Assembly (NCBI RefSeq): GCF_013340935.1 | Contig: NZ_WHOS01000010.1 | Span: 108,704-172,703, forward strand | Reading direction: 5' to 3' | DNA from: Azospirillum melinis | GTDB lineage: Bacteria; Pseudomonadota; Alphaproteobacteria; Azospirillales; Azospirillaceae | Length of the DNA stretch: 64,000 nucleotides | Shown: positions 1-9,759 of the stretch, piece after piece | Numbering within the stretch: position 1 is the stretch's first letter | Layout of the letters: every line of letters begins with the position of its first letter | Program-made: the position numbers and the translations under genes | The notes under the pieces: model-generated | Databases searched by the model: none | What the model saw: the letters and a program-made list of their open reading frames with translations, nothing else | What the model was told of the DNA's origin: nothing

Positions 1-430
1 CCCCATTCTCCTTATCGGGCCGCAGCCAGCCCTTCACCCGCGCCTTCATCCGCCGCAGCAGCGGCTGGCGCGCCTGGACCGCATAGTATTTGCGCACCGT
101 CTCCAGGATCTCCCAGGTGCCGGTGAAGCCCATCGGCAGCACCAGCGCGTCGCCGGCCTTGTATTCCCGCGGGGTTCCGCCCTCCGGCGTGATGATCACC
201 CGGCCCGACAGCAGGACGCAGAACTCGTGATAGGGCCAGTCCTTCATCGCGACGAGGCCCGGCGTGCACTGCCACACCCCCGACCGGAAGCGGCTGTAGT
301 CGCCCTCGAAGATGTTGCGGTGAATCTCCAGCGGCTGGCCGGACAGGATGGCGCCGAAGACCGCCGGCTTGCCGACCTCGTCGTCGGCGATGCGGTGGCT
401 GTCGATGGAAACGGGGGTGTGATCCGGCAT
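1..430 (-). CDS. Cupin (DUF861-like) protein, C-terminus cut by window edge
   Basis: About 143 residues are visible from an ATG at 430; no stop appears before the left edge, so the gene is partial. Residues about 50-120 form a small single cupin: an approach strand (GVWQCTPGLVAM), the turn YHEFCVLLSGRVIIT, then KAGDALVLPMGFTGTWEI followed by ETVRKYYAV. That ending is typical of the DUF861/Cupin_3 group, which is rich in small enzymes and sugar- or amino-acid-binding proteins of unassigned substrate. There is no signal peptide, so it should be cytoplasmic. The metal-binding His set of classic cupins is largely absent. A basic tail (RRMKARVKGWLRP) follows the barrel. The substrate is unknown. 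Confidence 0.8.
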   Translation of the reverse strand, partial: MPDHTPVSIDSHRIADDEVGKPAVFGAILSGQPLEIHRNIFEGDYSRFRSGVWQCTPGLVAMKDWPYHEFCVLLSGRVIITPEGGTPREYKAGDALVLPMGFTGTWEILETVRKYYAVQARQPLLRRMKARVKGWLRPDKENG

Positions 431-544
431 CGGCTCTCCCGGTCGGGGGTTGGAGGGAGGCGCGCGGCAACGGCCGATAGGCCCGTCGGCGCCCCTGCGC
501 AACACCCCATCCCGCCGAAGGTTCCTGGCGGATCCGAAAAAACT

Positions 545-1213
545 TCAGCCCCCCAGATTGACGATCTCCACCCGCCGGTTGGCCGCCGCCTTCGGCTGGT
601 CGGGCAACAGCAGTTCCCGCGCGCCCATGCCGGACGCCTCCAGCCGGTCGGCGTGGATGCGGTGGCGAGACACCAGATACTCCACCGCCGCCGCCGCCCG
701 CCGCTTGGACAAAGCGAGGTTGGCCGCGTCGCCGCCGACGGCGTCGGTGTGGCCGACGATGCGGAAGCGGGTGGTGCCGGCCGTTCCCATCACCGCCGCC
801 ACCTTGTCCAGGATCTCCCGCGATTCCGGCCGGATGACGGCGGAGTTGAAGTCGAACTCCACCCGGAAGGCGGCGCGCAGTTCCGGCGCCTGCATGGCGG
901 TCGGTCCGGGCAGCGGCGGTACCGTCACCGGTCCCGGCCGTTGGCCCGGTGGGGCGACGGAAGGCATGGCCGGCGGCGGAGCGGCCGGCCGCTGCATCGC
1001 CACCGGCGGGCAGTTGGGTCCGGTGGTGCCGAGGAGTGCCGCCTGGATTTCGCACTCGCTGGGGTTCGGCCCCATCGGGGTCGCCGGGCCGGGCAGTCCC
1101 TGGGCAAGGCCCGCGACGGGCAACGTCACCCAGACGCAAGCGCCGAGCGCCAGGACCAGCCGTTTGGCCGCATTGCGGCTGCGCCGCCTGACCGTAATGC
1201 GGCTGCGCCGCAT
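545..1213 (-). CDS. OmpA-family peptidoglycan-binding protein
   Basis: 222 residues from ATG 1213. A longer in-frame start at 1327 was rejected because it would place a charged stretch before the signal peptide. Residues 1-38 are a basic leader with a hydrophobic core ending in VAGLAQG, a likely Sec signal. Residues 40-110 are Pro/Ala-rich linker. Residues about 115-222 are an OmpA C-terminal domain, with VEFDFNSAVIRPES, GHTDAVGG at about 154 and NLALSKRRAAAAVEYL, which carries the Asp and Arg that bind diaminopimelate. There is no beta-barrel, so it is a periplasmic, cell-wall-tethered protein. It is divergent from the TRAP binding-protein gene, and the two share about 115 bp of upstream DNA. 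Its partner is unknown. Confidence 0.85.
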   Translation of the reverse strand: MRRSRITVRRRSRNAAKRLVLALGACVWVTLPVAGLAQGLPGPATPMGPNPSECEIQAALLGTTGPNCPPVAMQRPAAPPPAMPSVAPPGQRPGPVTVPPLPGPTAMQAPELRAAFRVEFDFNSAVIRPESREILDKVAAVMGTAGTTRFRIVGHTDAVGGDAANLALSKRRAAAAVEYLVSRHRIHADRLEASGMGARELLLPDQPKAAANRRVEIVNLGG

Positions 1214-1329
1214 GGCCGCATTGTTCGGACCGCGGACGGTCGCTTCAAATTGCGCGTGGAACAGTCCTGCGTGCATCTGTACGATCCCGGTCCGTATCTT
1301 TCGTATAGGGCGCTTGGGAGGAAACAAGC

Positions 1330-2367
1330 ATGAAATCGCTGAAGGCTCTGCTCGCCGGCATCGCGCTGGCCGCTCTGACGGTTCCGGCTCTGGTTGCCGG
1401 TGCGGCGAACGCTGCCGACTACAAGGCGGAGTACAAGCTTTCGACCGTTCTGGGCAAGCCCTTCCCCTGGGGTGTCGGCGGCGACCGCTGGGCCGAACTG
1501 GTCAAGGAGAAGACCGGCGGCCGCATCAACATCAAGATGTATCCCGGCACCTCGCTGGTGAACGGCGACCAGACCAAGGAGTTCACCGCGCTCCGCCAAG
1601 GCACCATCGACATGGCGGTCGGCTCCACCATCAACTGGTCGCCGCAGATAAAGGAACTGAACCTCTTCTCCCTTCCCTTCCTGATGCCCGACCACAAGGC
1701 GCTGGATGCCCTGACCCAGGGCGAGGTCGGCAAGAAGCTGTTCGATCTGCTCGCCACCAAGGACGTGATGCCGCTGGCCTGGGGCGAGAACGGCTTCCGC
1801 GAGATCTCCAACTCCAAGCACCCGATCCGTACGCCGGCAGACCTGAAGGGGCTGAAGATCCGCGTCGTCGGCTCGCCGCTCTACCTCGACACCTTTACGG
1901 CCCTCGGCGCCAACCCGACGCAGATGAGCTGGGCCGACGCGCAGCCGGCCCTGTCGACCGGCGCCGTCGACGGGCAGGAGAACCCGCTGGCGATCTTCGT
2001 CGCCGCCAAGCTCGCCACGCTGGGCCAGAAGAACCTGACCCTGTGGGGCTACGTCGCCGATCCGCTGATCTTCGTGGTCAACAAGGAGGTTTGGGCCAGC
2101 TGGTCGAAGGAGGATCAGGAGGCCGTGCGCGCCGCCGCCGTCCAGGCCGCGGCCGAAGAGGTCGCGATCTCCCGCAAGGGCATCACCGCCGAGGACGACA
2201 GCCTGCTGAAGGAAATCACCGCCCAGGGCGTCGAAGTCGTGCGCCTGACGCCGGACCAGCAGAAGGCCTTCCAGACCGCCACCCAGCCGGTCTTCGACAA
2301 GTGGGCCAAGCAGATCGGCCCCGATCTGGTGAAGGCGGCCCAGGCCGCCATCGGCGAGCGGAAATAA
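1330..2367 (+). CDS. TRAP transporter solute-binding protein (DctP family)
   Basis: 345 residues with a Sec signal peptide (residues 1-28, cleavage near AANA-AD). The mature part follows the DctP layout: a first lobe with KEFTALRQGTIDMAVGS, then the hinge segment LKGLKIRVVGSPLYLDTFTAL, whose Arg normally salt-bridges the ligand carboxylate, and SWADAQPALSTGAVDGQENP. These periplasmic proteins deliver organic acids to a DctQ/DctM permease using an ion gradient. No dctQ or dctM lies nearby, so this is an orphan that must share a permease encoded elsewhere. The Shine-Dalgarno GGGAGGAAA precedes the ATG and a strong hairpin terminator follows, so it is monocistronic. The ligand cannot be read from sequence. 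Confidence 0.92.
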   Translation: MKSLKALLAGIALAALTVPALVAGAANAADYKAEYKLSTVLGKPFPWGVGGDRWAELVKEKTGGRINIKMYPGTSLVNGDQTKEFTALRQGTIDMAVGSTINWSPQIKELNLFSLPFLMPDHKALDALTQGEVGKKLFDLLATKDVMPLAWGENGFREISNSKHPIRTPADLKGLKIRVVGSPLYLDTFTALGANPTQMSWADAQPALSTGAVDGQENPLAIFVAAKLATLGQKNLTLWGYVADPLIFVVNKEVWASWSKEDQEAVRAAAVQAAAEEVAISRKGITAEDDSLLKEITAQGVEVVRLTPDQQKAFQTATQPVFDKWAKQIGPDLVKAAQAAIGERK

Positions 2368-2392
2368 GCTTTGGTTCGCTTGGCTGACGGAT

Positions 2393-2420
2393 GCGGCGCC
2401 CTGCAGGGCGCCGCTTTTTA
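2393..2420 (+). terminator. Rho-independent terminator after the TRAP binding-protein gene
   Basis: GCGGCGCCC, a TGCA loop and GGGCGCCGC form a perfect 9-bp stem, followed directly by TTTTTA. It lies 25 bases past the stop codon. Confidence 0.9.
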
Positions 2421-2535
2421 CGCTCGGATTTTTTAAGCCCTTGAGGCACTTGCTTGTGATGCGTGCCCAGGCGGATTGCGCTACAACTCCCTTGGCAACT
2501 CCCTTAGTGCCGAATGGTTTGCGGAGCGGGCGCGT

Positions 2536-3075
2536 ATGACGTCGGAAATGCTGCTGGCGCTGTTCAGCATCGGCGCGACCCTGCTGTTTCTGGTCATCCG
2601 CCGCGGGCTGATCCTGCGGACGGATCGGGAAATCCGCCGCTGCGGCGCAGCCCTGACCGCCGAACGCGACGCGCTGGAACTCCAGGCCAACGAGCTGGAG
2701 GCCATGCAGGCCGAAATCGAGGCGACGAAGGCAAGACTGGTGGAGCTGTCGACTGACAAGCTGGTCCTCAACCGCCGCAGCGGCAAGCGCACCGCCGCCG
2801 CGCGCCGCTTCATCCACGAGATCGGCCGGCATGAGCCGGGGCGCAACCATTTCACCTTCCGCTTGGCGATGGCTCCGGGCTTCACTGCCCGGCCCGATGC
2901 CAAGGCGGTGGTCCACCCCGCCATCTGGCGCTTCGGGAACGAGGCGCAGGTCTGGGCCTCCGACTTCGCCGCCGCCCAGATGCTGACCCGCAACATCTTC
3001 CACGAGGGCGTGGGCGTTACCGTCTCCAGCGAGGATGCGGACGAAGACGCTGTTGCCGGAGCCTCCGCACCATGA
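2536..3075 (+). CDS. Membrane-anchored coiled-coil protein, function unknown
   Basis: 179 residues from ATG 2536; an upstream in-frame TTG at 2476 is possible but gives a non-hydrophobic extension. The N-terminus has one membrane span (about 5-21, MLLALFSIGATLLFLVI). It is followed by a charged coiled coil (about 30-75, with ALTAERDALELQANELEAM and AEIEATKARLVELS), then a globular part without a family motif I recognise. The stop overlaps the next start (ATGA, 3072-3075), so the two are translationally coupled. The neighbour has the same architecture, which suggests a heteromeric membrane pair. No function is assigned. Confidence 0.75.
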   Translation: MTSEMLLALFSIGATLLFLVIRRGLILRTDREIRRCGAALTAERDALELQANELEAMQAEIEATKARLVELSTDKLVLNRRSGKRTAAARRFIHEIGRHEPGRNHFTFRLAMAPGFTARPDAKAVVHPAIWRFGNEAQVWASDFAAAQMLTRNIFHEGVGVTVSSEDADEDAVAGASAP

Positions 3076-3566
3076 GCCCCGTCTGGCTTCTGGGAGCCGT
3101 CACCAGCCTGGTGATCGGCGTGCTGGCCGAGCGCATCCTCGGCATCCGCGCCCGCCGCCAGTCGGAGAAGCTGACCGCACTGAAGGAGCGGCTGGACGTC
3201 TACGCCAACTACGCCAAGCTCGCCTCGGTCCGCCGGGTGGAGGCGGAGGAAACCCTGGCCGGCCTGCGCCGCGAGGCGGCGGAGGTCGAGGGCGAGATCC
3301 TGTCGCTGCAGTCGGCCGTCACCGACGACGACGCCCTGACACCGATGGAGTTCTATTGCGTCGACCGCGTCGCCCGGTCCAGCGGCCCGCTGTGGTATGT
3401 CGCGGTGGAGGCGCTGGACGCCACCGCCCCCTGGACCGGCATCCGCACCTACGCCATCGCCGCGGAAAGCGCGGAAGACGCCCGTAAGCGGATCGTCGAG
3501 CGTCACCCCTCCCCCACCGCCTTCACCATCTCCCCCGCCGCCCCGCTGATGCTGCCGGAGCGTTGA
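3072..3566 (+). CDS. Membrane-anchored coiled-coil protein, partner of the preceding gene
   Basis: 164 residues, starting inside the stop codon of the upstream gene. An N-terminal membrane span (residues 2-20, SPVWLLGAVTSLVIGVLAE) leads into a coiled coil (about 28-80, EKLTALKERLDVYANYAKL and VEAEETLAGLRREAAEVEGE). A roughly 75-residue soluble tail follows with the pattern PLWYVAVEALDA and GIRTYAIAAESAEDARKRI. It is transcribed with the preceding gene and closed by the bidirectional terminator at 3610. No recognised family; only the architecture and operon are seen. Confidence 0.75.
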   Translation: MSPVWLLGAVTSLVIGVLAERILGIRARRQSEKLTALKERLDVYANYAKLASVRRVEAEETLAGLRREAAEVEGEILSLQSAVTDDDALTPMEFYCVDRVARSSGPLWYVAVEALDATAPWTGIRTYAIAAESAEDARKRIVERHPSPTAFTISPAAPLMLPER

Positions 3567-3609
3567 GGATGGTCGTGCCGTTGGGGTAAGGATCTGACAC
3601 GGCAAAGAA

Positions 3610-3640
3610 AAAAGGGGCGCCCCACCGGAGCGCCCCTTTT
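3610..3640. terminator. Bidirectional terminator between the coiled-coil pair and acs
   Basis: AAAAGGGGCGC and GCGCCCCTTTT form an 11-bp stem with A-run and T-run on opposite sides, so it can stop transcripts from both strands. It lies between two convergent genes. Confidence 0.9.
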
Positions 3641-3655
3641 GCATGAAACACACCG

Positions 3656-5596
<1,941 letters not shown>

Positions 5597-6010
5597 GAGT
5601 GCGATTCCCCCGTGGTGCTTCCGAATTGGCCGGAAGATGATTGGAGGGCGGCGGGCCGCCGCCCGGAATTGAGCGGCATTATCCACACAAGTTGCGGGAC
5701 GAACAAGCAAATCGGCCCCCGCAGGCCCCCCGACCAAAGGAGGATTGTGTCGCTGATTTTGCAGCGCGAGACTGTTTCTTCTCCAAGCATACCGAGGCAT
5801 GCCAATGCGTCTGTGACCGCGCCGCCAACCGGGTTGGAAGGGCAGCGGTCCGGCTCCGCGACCATCCGCCGCGCCGCGGTGCAGCATGCGGGGCAGCGTG
5901 CGGGGATGTCCGTCCTGTAACGGACGATCCCTTGCTTAACCCGACCTTAACCCGCCGGCAGCTATAGAGTTGCTGCATTACGGTAACGATCAGCGGCGGC
6001 AAGGATCGCG
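5597..6010. other. Intergenic region: acs leader and upstream DNA of a small ORF
   Basis: 414 bases with no convincing gene. A GC-rich imperfect inverted repeat (GGGCGGC...GCCGCCC, 5646-5664) lies in the acs 5' leader. More A/T-rich DNA around 5670-5790 probably holds the acs promoter. Near 5940-5970, two CTTAACCC/CCTTAACCC copies and TATAGAG precede the 74-codon ORF. No known operator was recognised. Confidence 0.5.
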
Positions 6011-6235
6011 ATGCCCAGCACCACGAACGCGGACGATCTTCCGAAAGCCGGCGACCGCAGCGACCGTCTCGCCGGAATGGCCGACCGCACCAGCCTGATG
6101 GCCATCGACGCCACGCTGCGCACGCTCGGCGGCCCCCTCGGCGCCGTCTCGGCCGCCGGCATGGCGGACATCGCCCGCCGCATGCTGCAGGCGACCAACG
6201 ACTTCCACGCGGCAATGCAGGAAGCGGCGGAGTAG
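6011..6235 (+). CDS. Small hypothetical protein (74 aa)
   Basis: 74 residues, Ala/Met-rich and probably helical (ADRTSLMAIDATLRTLGG, MADIARRMLQATNDFHAAM). It has no signal peptide, cysteines or membrane span. The start is supported by GCAAGGA about 6 bases upstream, with a TATAGAG promoter-like element further upstream. A hairpin follows about 14 bases after the stop. I recognise no family. The third-position GC bias matches neighbouring genes, which favours real coding over chance. Confidence 0.5.
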   Translation: MPSTTNADDLPKAGDRSDRLAGMADRTSLMAIDATLRTLGGPLGAVSAAGMADIARRMLQATNDFHAAMQEAAE

Positions 6236-6248
6236 GGTTTTCAGTGAA

Positions 6249-6273
6249 GAGCGGGGCCGCTTTCGCCCCGCTC
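6249..6273. terminator. Hairpin between the small ORF and the EVE gene
   Basis: GAGCGGGGC and GCCCCGCTC form a perfect 9-bp stem with a 7-base loop, between two convergent stops. It lacks a strong T-run, so it is only a probable terminator. Confidence 0.6.
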
Positions 6274-6279
6274 GGCCCC

Positions 6280-6699
6280 TCAGGCCGGCACGCCGACTCC
6301 CGCCAGATCGCACACCCGCGCCCACTCCCCGTCGGTGACCGGGCAGACCGACAGCCGCGACTGACGCACCAGCGCCATCGACTGAAGTTGCGGATCGGCC
6401 TTGATCTGCTTCAGCGTGACGGGAGTCTTCACCGGCATCACCGGGGCCACGTCGACCATGCCGAAGCGGCCGGACTCGTCGCTGGGATCCGGGTAATAGG
6501 TGCGGACGATCTCGACGATGCCGACGATCTCCAGCCCTTCGTTGGAGTGATAGAAGAAGGCGCGGTCGCCCACCTCCATCGCTTTCAGATTGTTGGACGC
6601 CTGGTAATTGCGCACCCCGTCCCAATGGGTCCGGCCATCGGCGACCATGCGGTCCCAGGAATATTTGAACGGCTCGGATTTCACCAGCCAGTAGGCCAT
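6280..6699 (-). CDS. EVE domain protein
   Basis: 139 residues, the whole length being one EVE domain (PUA-like fold). It opens with AYWLVKSEPFKYSWDRM, then THWDGVRNYQASNNLKAM, GDRAFFYHSNEGLEIVGIVEIVR and SRLSVCPVTDGEW. EVE proteins are thought to bind modified bases in nucleic acids; the ligand here is unknown. ATG 6699 was chosen because the family always begins just before the WLVKSEP strand. It lies 17 bases downstream of the YciI-like gene and is probably co-transcribed with it and with the exonuclease and NUDIX genes, a set that looks like nucleotide and nucleic-acid house-cleaning. Confidence 0.92.
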   Translation of the reverse strand: MAYWLVKSEPFKYSWDRMVADGRTHWDGVRNYQASNNLKAMEVGDRAFFYHSNEGLEIVGIVEIVRTYYPDPSDESGRFGMVDVAPVMPVKTPVTLKQIKADPQLQSMALVRQSRLSVCPVTDGEWARVCDLAGVGVPA

Positions 6700-6716
6700 C
6701 GCCAGCGCTCTCCCGC

Positions 6717-7001
6717 TCAGGCCTTGGGGTAGACGCGGCGCCAGGGCCGGATCGTCACGCTGTCGAACAGGCCGGCCTTGGCATAGGGGTCGCCGTCGGC
6801 GAAGGCCTGCGCGTCGGCGGCATCGGCGCACTCGACGATCAGCAGGCTGCCGACCATGCCGCTCTGGTCGTCCGACAGCAGCGGGCCGGCGGCGAAGATG
6901 CGGGCGGCATTGGCTTCCAGATAGGCCAGATGCTCGGTACGGTTGGCGGCGCGGACATCGGCGGCACCCGCCTTGTCGACGCAATGGAACATGAACAGCA
7001 T
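6717..7001 (-). CDS. YciI-like protein
   Basis: 94 residues of the ferredoxin-like YciI fold: a first strand MLFMFHCVDKAG, the helix RTEHLAYLEANAARIFAAGPLL containing the conserved His, then GSLLIVECADAADAQAF and a final strand SVTIRPWRRVY. Related proteins include dehydrochlorinases and uncharacterised stress-associated enzymes; no substrate can be given. It lies in the minus-strand run with the EVE gene 17 bases downstream. Confidence 0.88.
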   Translation of the reverse strand: MLFMFHCVDKAGAADVRAANRTEHLAYLEANAARIFAAGPLLSDDQSGMVGSLLIVECADAADAQAFADGDPYAKAGLFDSVTIRPWRRVYPKA

Positions 7002-7134
7002 GCGGTTCGCTCCTTCACACGGTGGAGCGGGAGCCTAGATCGGATCGCGAAAAATCGGAATCGATTTGAAGCGCAAAGCCGATCGCAAAAATTTGAACGC
7101 AGGGAACGATGATGGGAAGGCGTCGGCTGACGCG

Positions 7135-7764
7135 TCAGGCCACCACGCGCGGGCGGCGCGGCGACGCCTTGCCGCCCTTGCAGGGGGAATTGCCGCCGGG
7201 GGAGATGCAGCCCAGTCGAATGCCGGTGCGCTCGACCTCGCCGAAGCCGCCCAGCCCCATCTCCAGCGCCGCGGCCAGAGCGATGCGGCCGCAGGCCTCG
7301 GCGTCGCTGCCGGCATGATGGTGGTGGAGCGCGATCCCCAGGAAATCGGCCAGATGGTTCAGCCGGTGTCCGGTCAGGGCCGGCCAGGCCCGGCGCGCCA
7401 TCATGACGGTGCAAAGATAGTCGCAGGCCGGCAGGTCCAAGCCATAGTCGGTCAGGGTATGGCGCAGCACGCTGACGTCGAAGGCGGCGTTGTGGGCCAG
7501 GATCAGCCGGCCCTGCACCCGCTCCCGCAAGGCCGCCCACACCTCCGGGAATTCGGGCGCGTCGGCCACGTCCTCTTCCCGGATGCCGTGGATGGCACTG
7601 TTGAAGGGGTTGAAACGCGGCTCGCGCGGGCGGATCAGATGCTCTTCCGTCCCGGTCACGCGGCCGTTCTCGATCCAGGCGACGCCGATGGAGCAGGCGC
7701 TGGTGCGGGTCTCGTTGGCGGTCTCGAAATCGATGGCGACGGCGTGGCCGGAAATGACGGTCAT
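7135..7764 (-). CDS. DEDDh 3'-5' exonuclease (DnaQ-like)
   Basis: 209 residues. Exo I is IDFETA (Asp12, Glu14), Exo II is ILAHNAAFDVSVL (Asp96), and Exo III is HHHHAGSDAEACG (His149 or 150, Asp154), so all four acidic ligands and the His are present. This is the two-metal 3'-5' exonuclease fold of the polymerase III epsilon subunit and related trimming nucleases. It lacks the long C-terminal polymerase-binding tail of true DnaQ, having instead a short Gly/Lys/Arg-rich tail (GGNSPCKGGKASPRRPR) that could contact nucleic acid. It sits 38 bases downstream of the NUDIX gene in the same direction. Its substrate is unknown. Confidence 0.88.
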   Translation of the reverse strand: MTVISGHAVAIDFETANETRTSACSIGVAWIENGRVTGTEEHLIRPREPRFNPFNSAIHGIREEDVADAPEFPEVWAALRERVQGRLILAHNAAFDVSVLRHTLTDYGLDLPACDYLCTVMMARRAWPALTGHRLNHLADFLGIALHHHHAGSDAEACGRIALAAALEMGLGGFGEVERTGIRLGCISPGGNSPCKGGKASPRRPRVVA

Positions 7765-7802
7765 GGGGGTCCGAATTGGTGGCGGATCGAATGGCTGACA
7801 GG

Positions 7803-8405
7803 TCAGGCGCGGAGACTGCGGGCGAGATCCTCGGGCAGCGCGCCTTCCGCCGCCAGCACCCGCAGCTTCAGCAGGCTGGCCACCGCCATGGCGTCGGTGA
7901 TGGCACCGGACAACACCATGTCGATCACCTCGGCGAAGGGCACGCGGCGCACCGCCAGCACCTCGGTCTCGTCGGGCGCGGACTCGCCCTGCTCCATATC
8001 CCAGGCGACGAAGGTGTGGGCCACCTCGTCGGTGATGCAGTTGGACAGGTGCAGCGTCATCAGCGGCATCCAGCGCCGCGCCGTCAGGCCGGTTTCCTCG
8101 CGCAGCTCGCGTGCGGCGGATTCCTGCGGTTCGACGCCCTTGCGCCCGCCGCCCTCGGGAATTTCCCAGCTGTATTGCTTCAAGGGGAAGCGGTACTGGC
8201 CGACCAGGGTCACCGTGCCGTCGGCATGGACCGGCACCACGCCGGTGGCAAGACTGCGGGGATGGACGACGCCGTAGATGCCCGGAGAGCCCTTCGGGGT
8301 CAGAACCTTGTGTTCGACCACCTCCATCCAGGCATTCTCGTATTTCGTCGTGCTGGTCAGCACGGTCCAGGGATTGCCGGTGGACTCACCGGTTTCGATC
8401 GGCAC
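7803..8405 (-). CDS. NUDIX hydrolase (ADP-ribose pyrophosphatase-like)
   Basis: 200 residues from a GTG at 8405, chosen because AAGGGGG lies 6 bases upstream. The open frame continues upstream without family similarity. A complete Nudix box spans about residues 85-108 (GGGRKG, then EPQESAARELREETG), with the REXXEE catalytic glutamates. The strand ATGVVPVHADGTVTLVGQYR and the SWEIPEGGG approach match the ADP-ribose/NDP-sugar branch. It hydrolyses a nucleoside diphosphate linked to another group; the exact substrate is not readable. It is the first gene of the minus-strand house-cleaning run. Confidence 0.9.
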   Translation of the reverse strand: MPIETGESTGNPWTVLTSTTKYENAWMEVVEHKVLTPKGSPGIYGVVHPRSLATGVVPVHADGTVTLVGQYRFPLKQYSWEIPEGGGRKGVEPQESAARELREETGLTARRWMPLMTLHLSNCITDEVAHTFVAWDMEQGESAPDETEVLAVRRVPFAEVIDMVLSGAITDAMAVASLLKLRVLAAEGALPEDLARSLRA

Positions 8406-8570
8406 GCGAAGCCCCCTTCGTCGGTTGCGACGGGAGTATAGGGAGGCGTCCCGGCTGCCGCAATGCCCGCACAGAGCGGGCGGACAGACAAAAACCGGTA
8501 AAATTTTCCGACAATTGGCGAAAACGAAGTCGAAATCGTTAAATAATGGTTTCTTGACAGACAAATCAGG

Positions 8571-8631
8571 CCAACCTACTTCTAAATCACGGCGCCGAAT
8601 GTCGTGACTATACCCAAAAGTGGTAGGTTGG
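8571..8631. promoter_or_regulatory. Nested inverted repeat in the NUDIX/methyltransferase divergent region
   Basis: CCAACCTAC (8571-8579) and GTAGGTTGG (8623-8631) are perfect 9-bp inverted arms. Inside them, TCACG (8587-8591) and CGTGA (8604-8608) form a second pair. A TTGACA element lies just upstream at 8554-8559. It is either an operator pair or a folded 5' leader of the downstream gene, whose GTG is 34 bases further on. The region is distinctly A/T-richer than its surroundings. Confidence 0.55.
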
Positions 8632-8664
8632 TGATCCGCCGCTTGACCTGGAAAGGGCAGATGC

Positions 8665-9711
8665 GTGGTGCCGCAGATCAGTCCGCAGGATTTGGAGCGG
8701 TGGCGTAACCCCGACTGGCGCATCCGTTTGGCTGCGTGGTGGGAAGGTTACGACCTGTCCCGCCTGCCCCGCATTTCGAACCGGGCCGACCCACGCGCTC
8801 CGGCGGGCCGTCGGCAGCCCGGCCCGGTCGATGCGGTCGGCAGCGCCACATCTCCAGCGCCGTCGGGTGCAAGCGTGCCGCCGGCCCCGCCCACCGACAA
8901 CCCGGAACTGGACCGGCTGGCGTTGATGCAACTCGACCGTCACGGCGAACCGGTCTGGTCGCCGGCGCGCAGCGAGGGGGCGCAGCTTCTGTGGGGTCAG
9001 GACATGACCGGGCCGGAGGAGGCGGCGTGGATGGTCGATTCCGTCCGATCCTTCGGGCTGAACCCGGCCAAGAGCGTGCTGGACCTGTCGGCCGGCCTGG
9101 GCGGCACCGCCCGCGCGCTGGTGCAAAGCTGCGACACCTGGGTAACCGGGCTGGAGCCGTCGCCGCTGCTGGCGAAGCTGGCGATGGACCGGTCGAAGGC
9201 GCTGGACCTGTCGAAGAAGGCACCCATCGCCCATTACGACCCGGAGCATTTCAACCAGGCCGGCAGCTTCGACCTCGTGATGGCCGACCGCATCCTCCAC
9301 CGCGTGCGCGACAAGGACCTGTTCCTCGACCGGCTCGGCGACTGCGTGAAACCCAGGGGCGGTATCGCCCTGTACGACTATGTGATCGACGGCACCCCCG
9401 GCTCCTGGGACAGCTGGAACGGCTGGCGGGAGGAGGAGCCGATGGAGGTCTATCCCTGGACCGCCACCCGCATGGCCGACGAACTGACCCAGCGCAACCT
9501 CGACCTCCGCATTTCGGAGGATCTGACCCAGCTGCACCGCCGCCACATCATCGACCGCGTGCGCAAGCTGGCCGACACGTTGGCTGCCGCCGTGCCGCCG
9601 GCTCCGGTGCTGGCCGCGCTGAAGCGCGAACTGGCGCTGTGGTGGGCACGGTTGCGGGTGCTGGGCAGCGGCCTGCGCTTCGTCCGTTATGTGGCGATGA
9701 AACCCACCTGA
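8665..9711 (+). CDS. SAM-dependent methyltransferase, substrate unknown
   Basis: 348 residues from GTG 8665, with GGAAAGGG upstream. A Rossmann core starts near residue 139 with motif I VLDLSAGLGGTARAL, followed by VTGLEPSPLLAKLA (acidic loop) and SFDLVMADRILHRV (motif IV). Residues 1-80 are unusual: a short Trp-rich helix (RWRNPDWRIRLAAWWEGYDL) and a Pro/Ala-rich disordered stretch. The last 80 residues, including DLTQLHRRHIIDRVRKLAD, are helical and may recognise the substrate. It is divergent from the NUDIX gene and convergent with lepB. No known methyltransferase subfamily was recognised. Confidence 0.75.
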   Translation: MVPQISPQDLERWRNPDWRIRLAAWWEGYDLSRLPRISNRADPRAPAGRRQPGPVDAVGSATSPAPSGASVPPAPPTDNPELDRLALMQLDRHGEPVWSPARSEGAQLLWGQDMTGPEEAAWMVDSVRSFGLNPAKSVLDLSAGLGGTARALVQSCDTWVTGLEPSPLLAKLAMDRSKALDLSKKAPIAHYDPEHFNQAGSFDLVMADRILHRVRDKDLFLDRLGDCVKPRGGIALYDYVIDGTPGSWDSWNGWREEEPMEVYPWTATRMADELTQRNLDLRISEDLTQLHRRHIIDRVRKLADTLAAAVPPAPVLAALKRELALWWARLRVLGSGLRFVRYVAMKPT

Positions 9712-9759
9712 CGAAGCCCGCCCGACAGGATGGTATGAGGGTCGCCGCAGGGTAGCGGA

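Noticed and set aside
5597..5887. 97-residue extension of acetyl-CoA synthetase
   Set aside because: Not part of the family; ATG 5596 gives the standard length.
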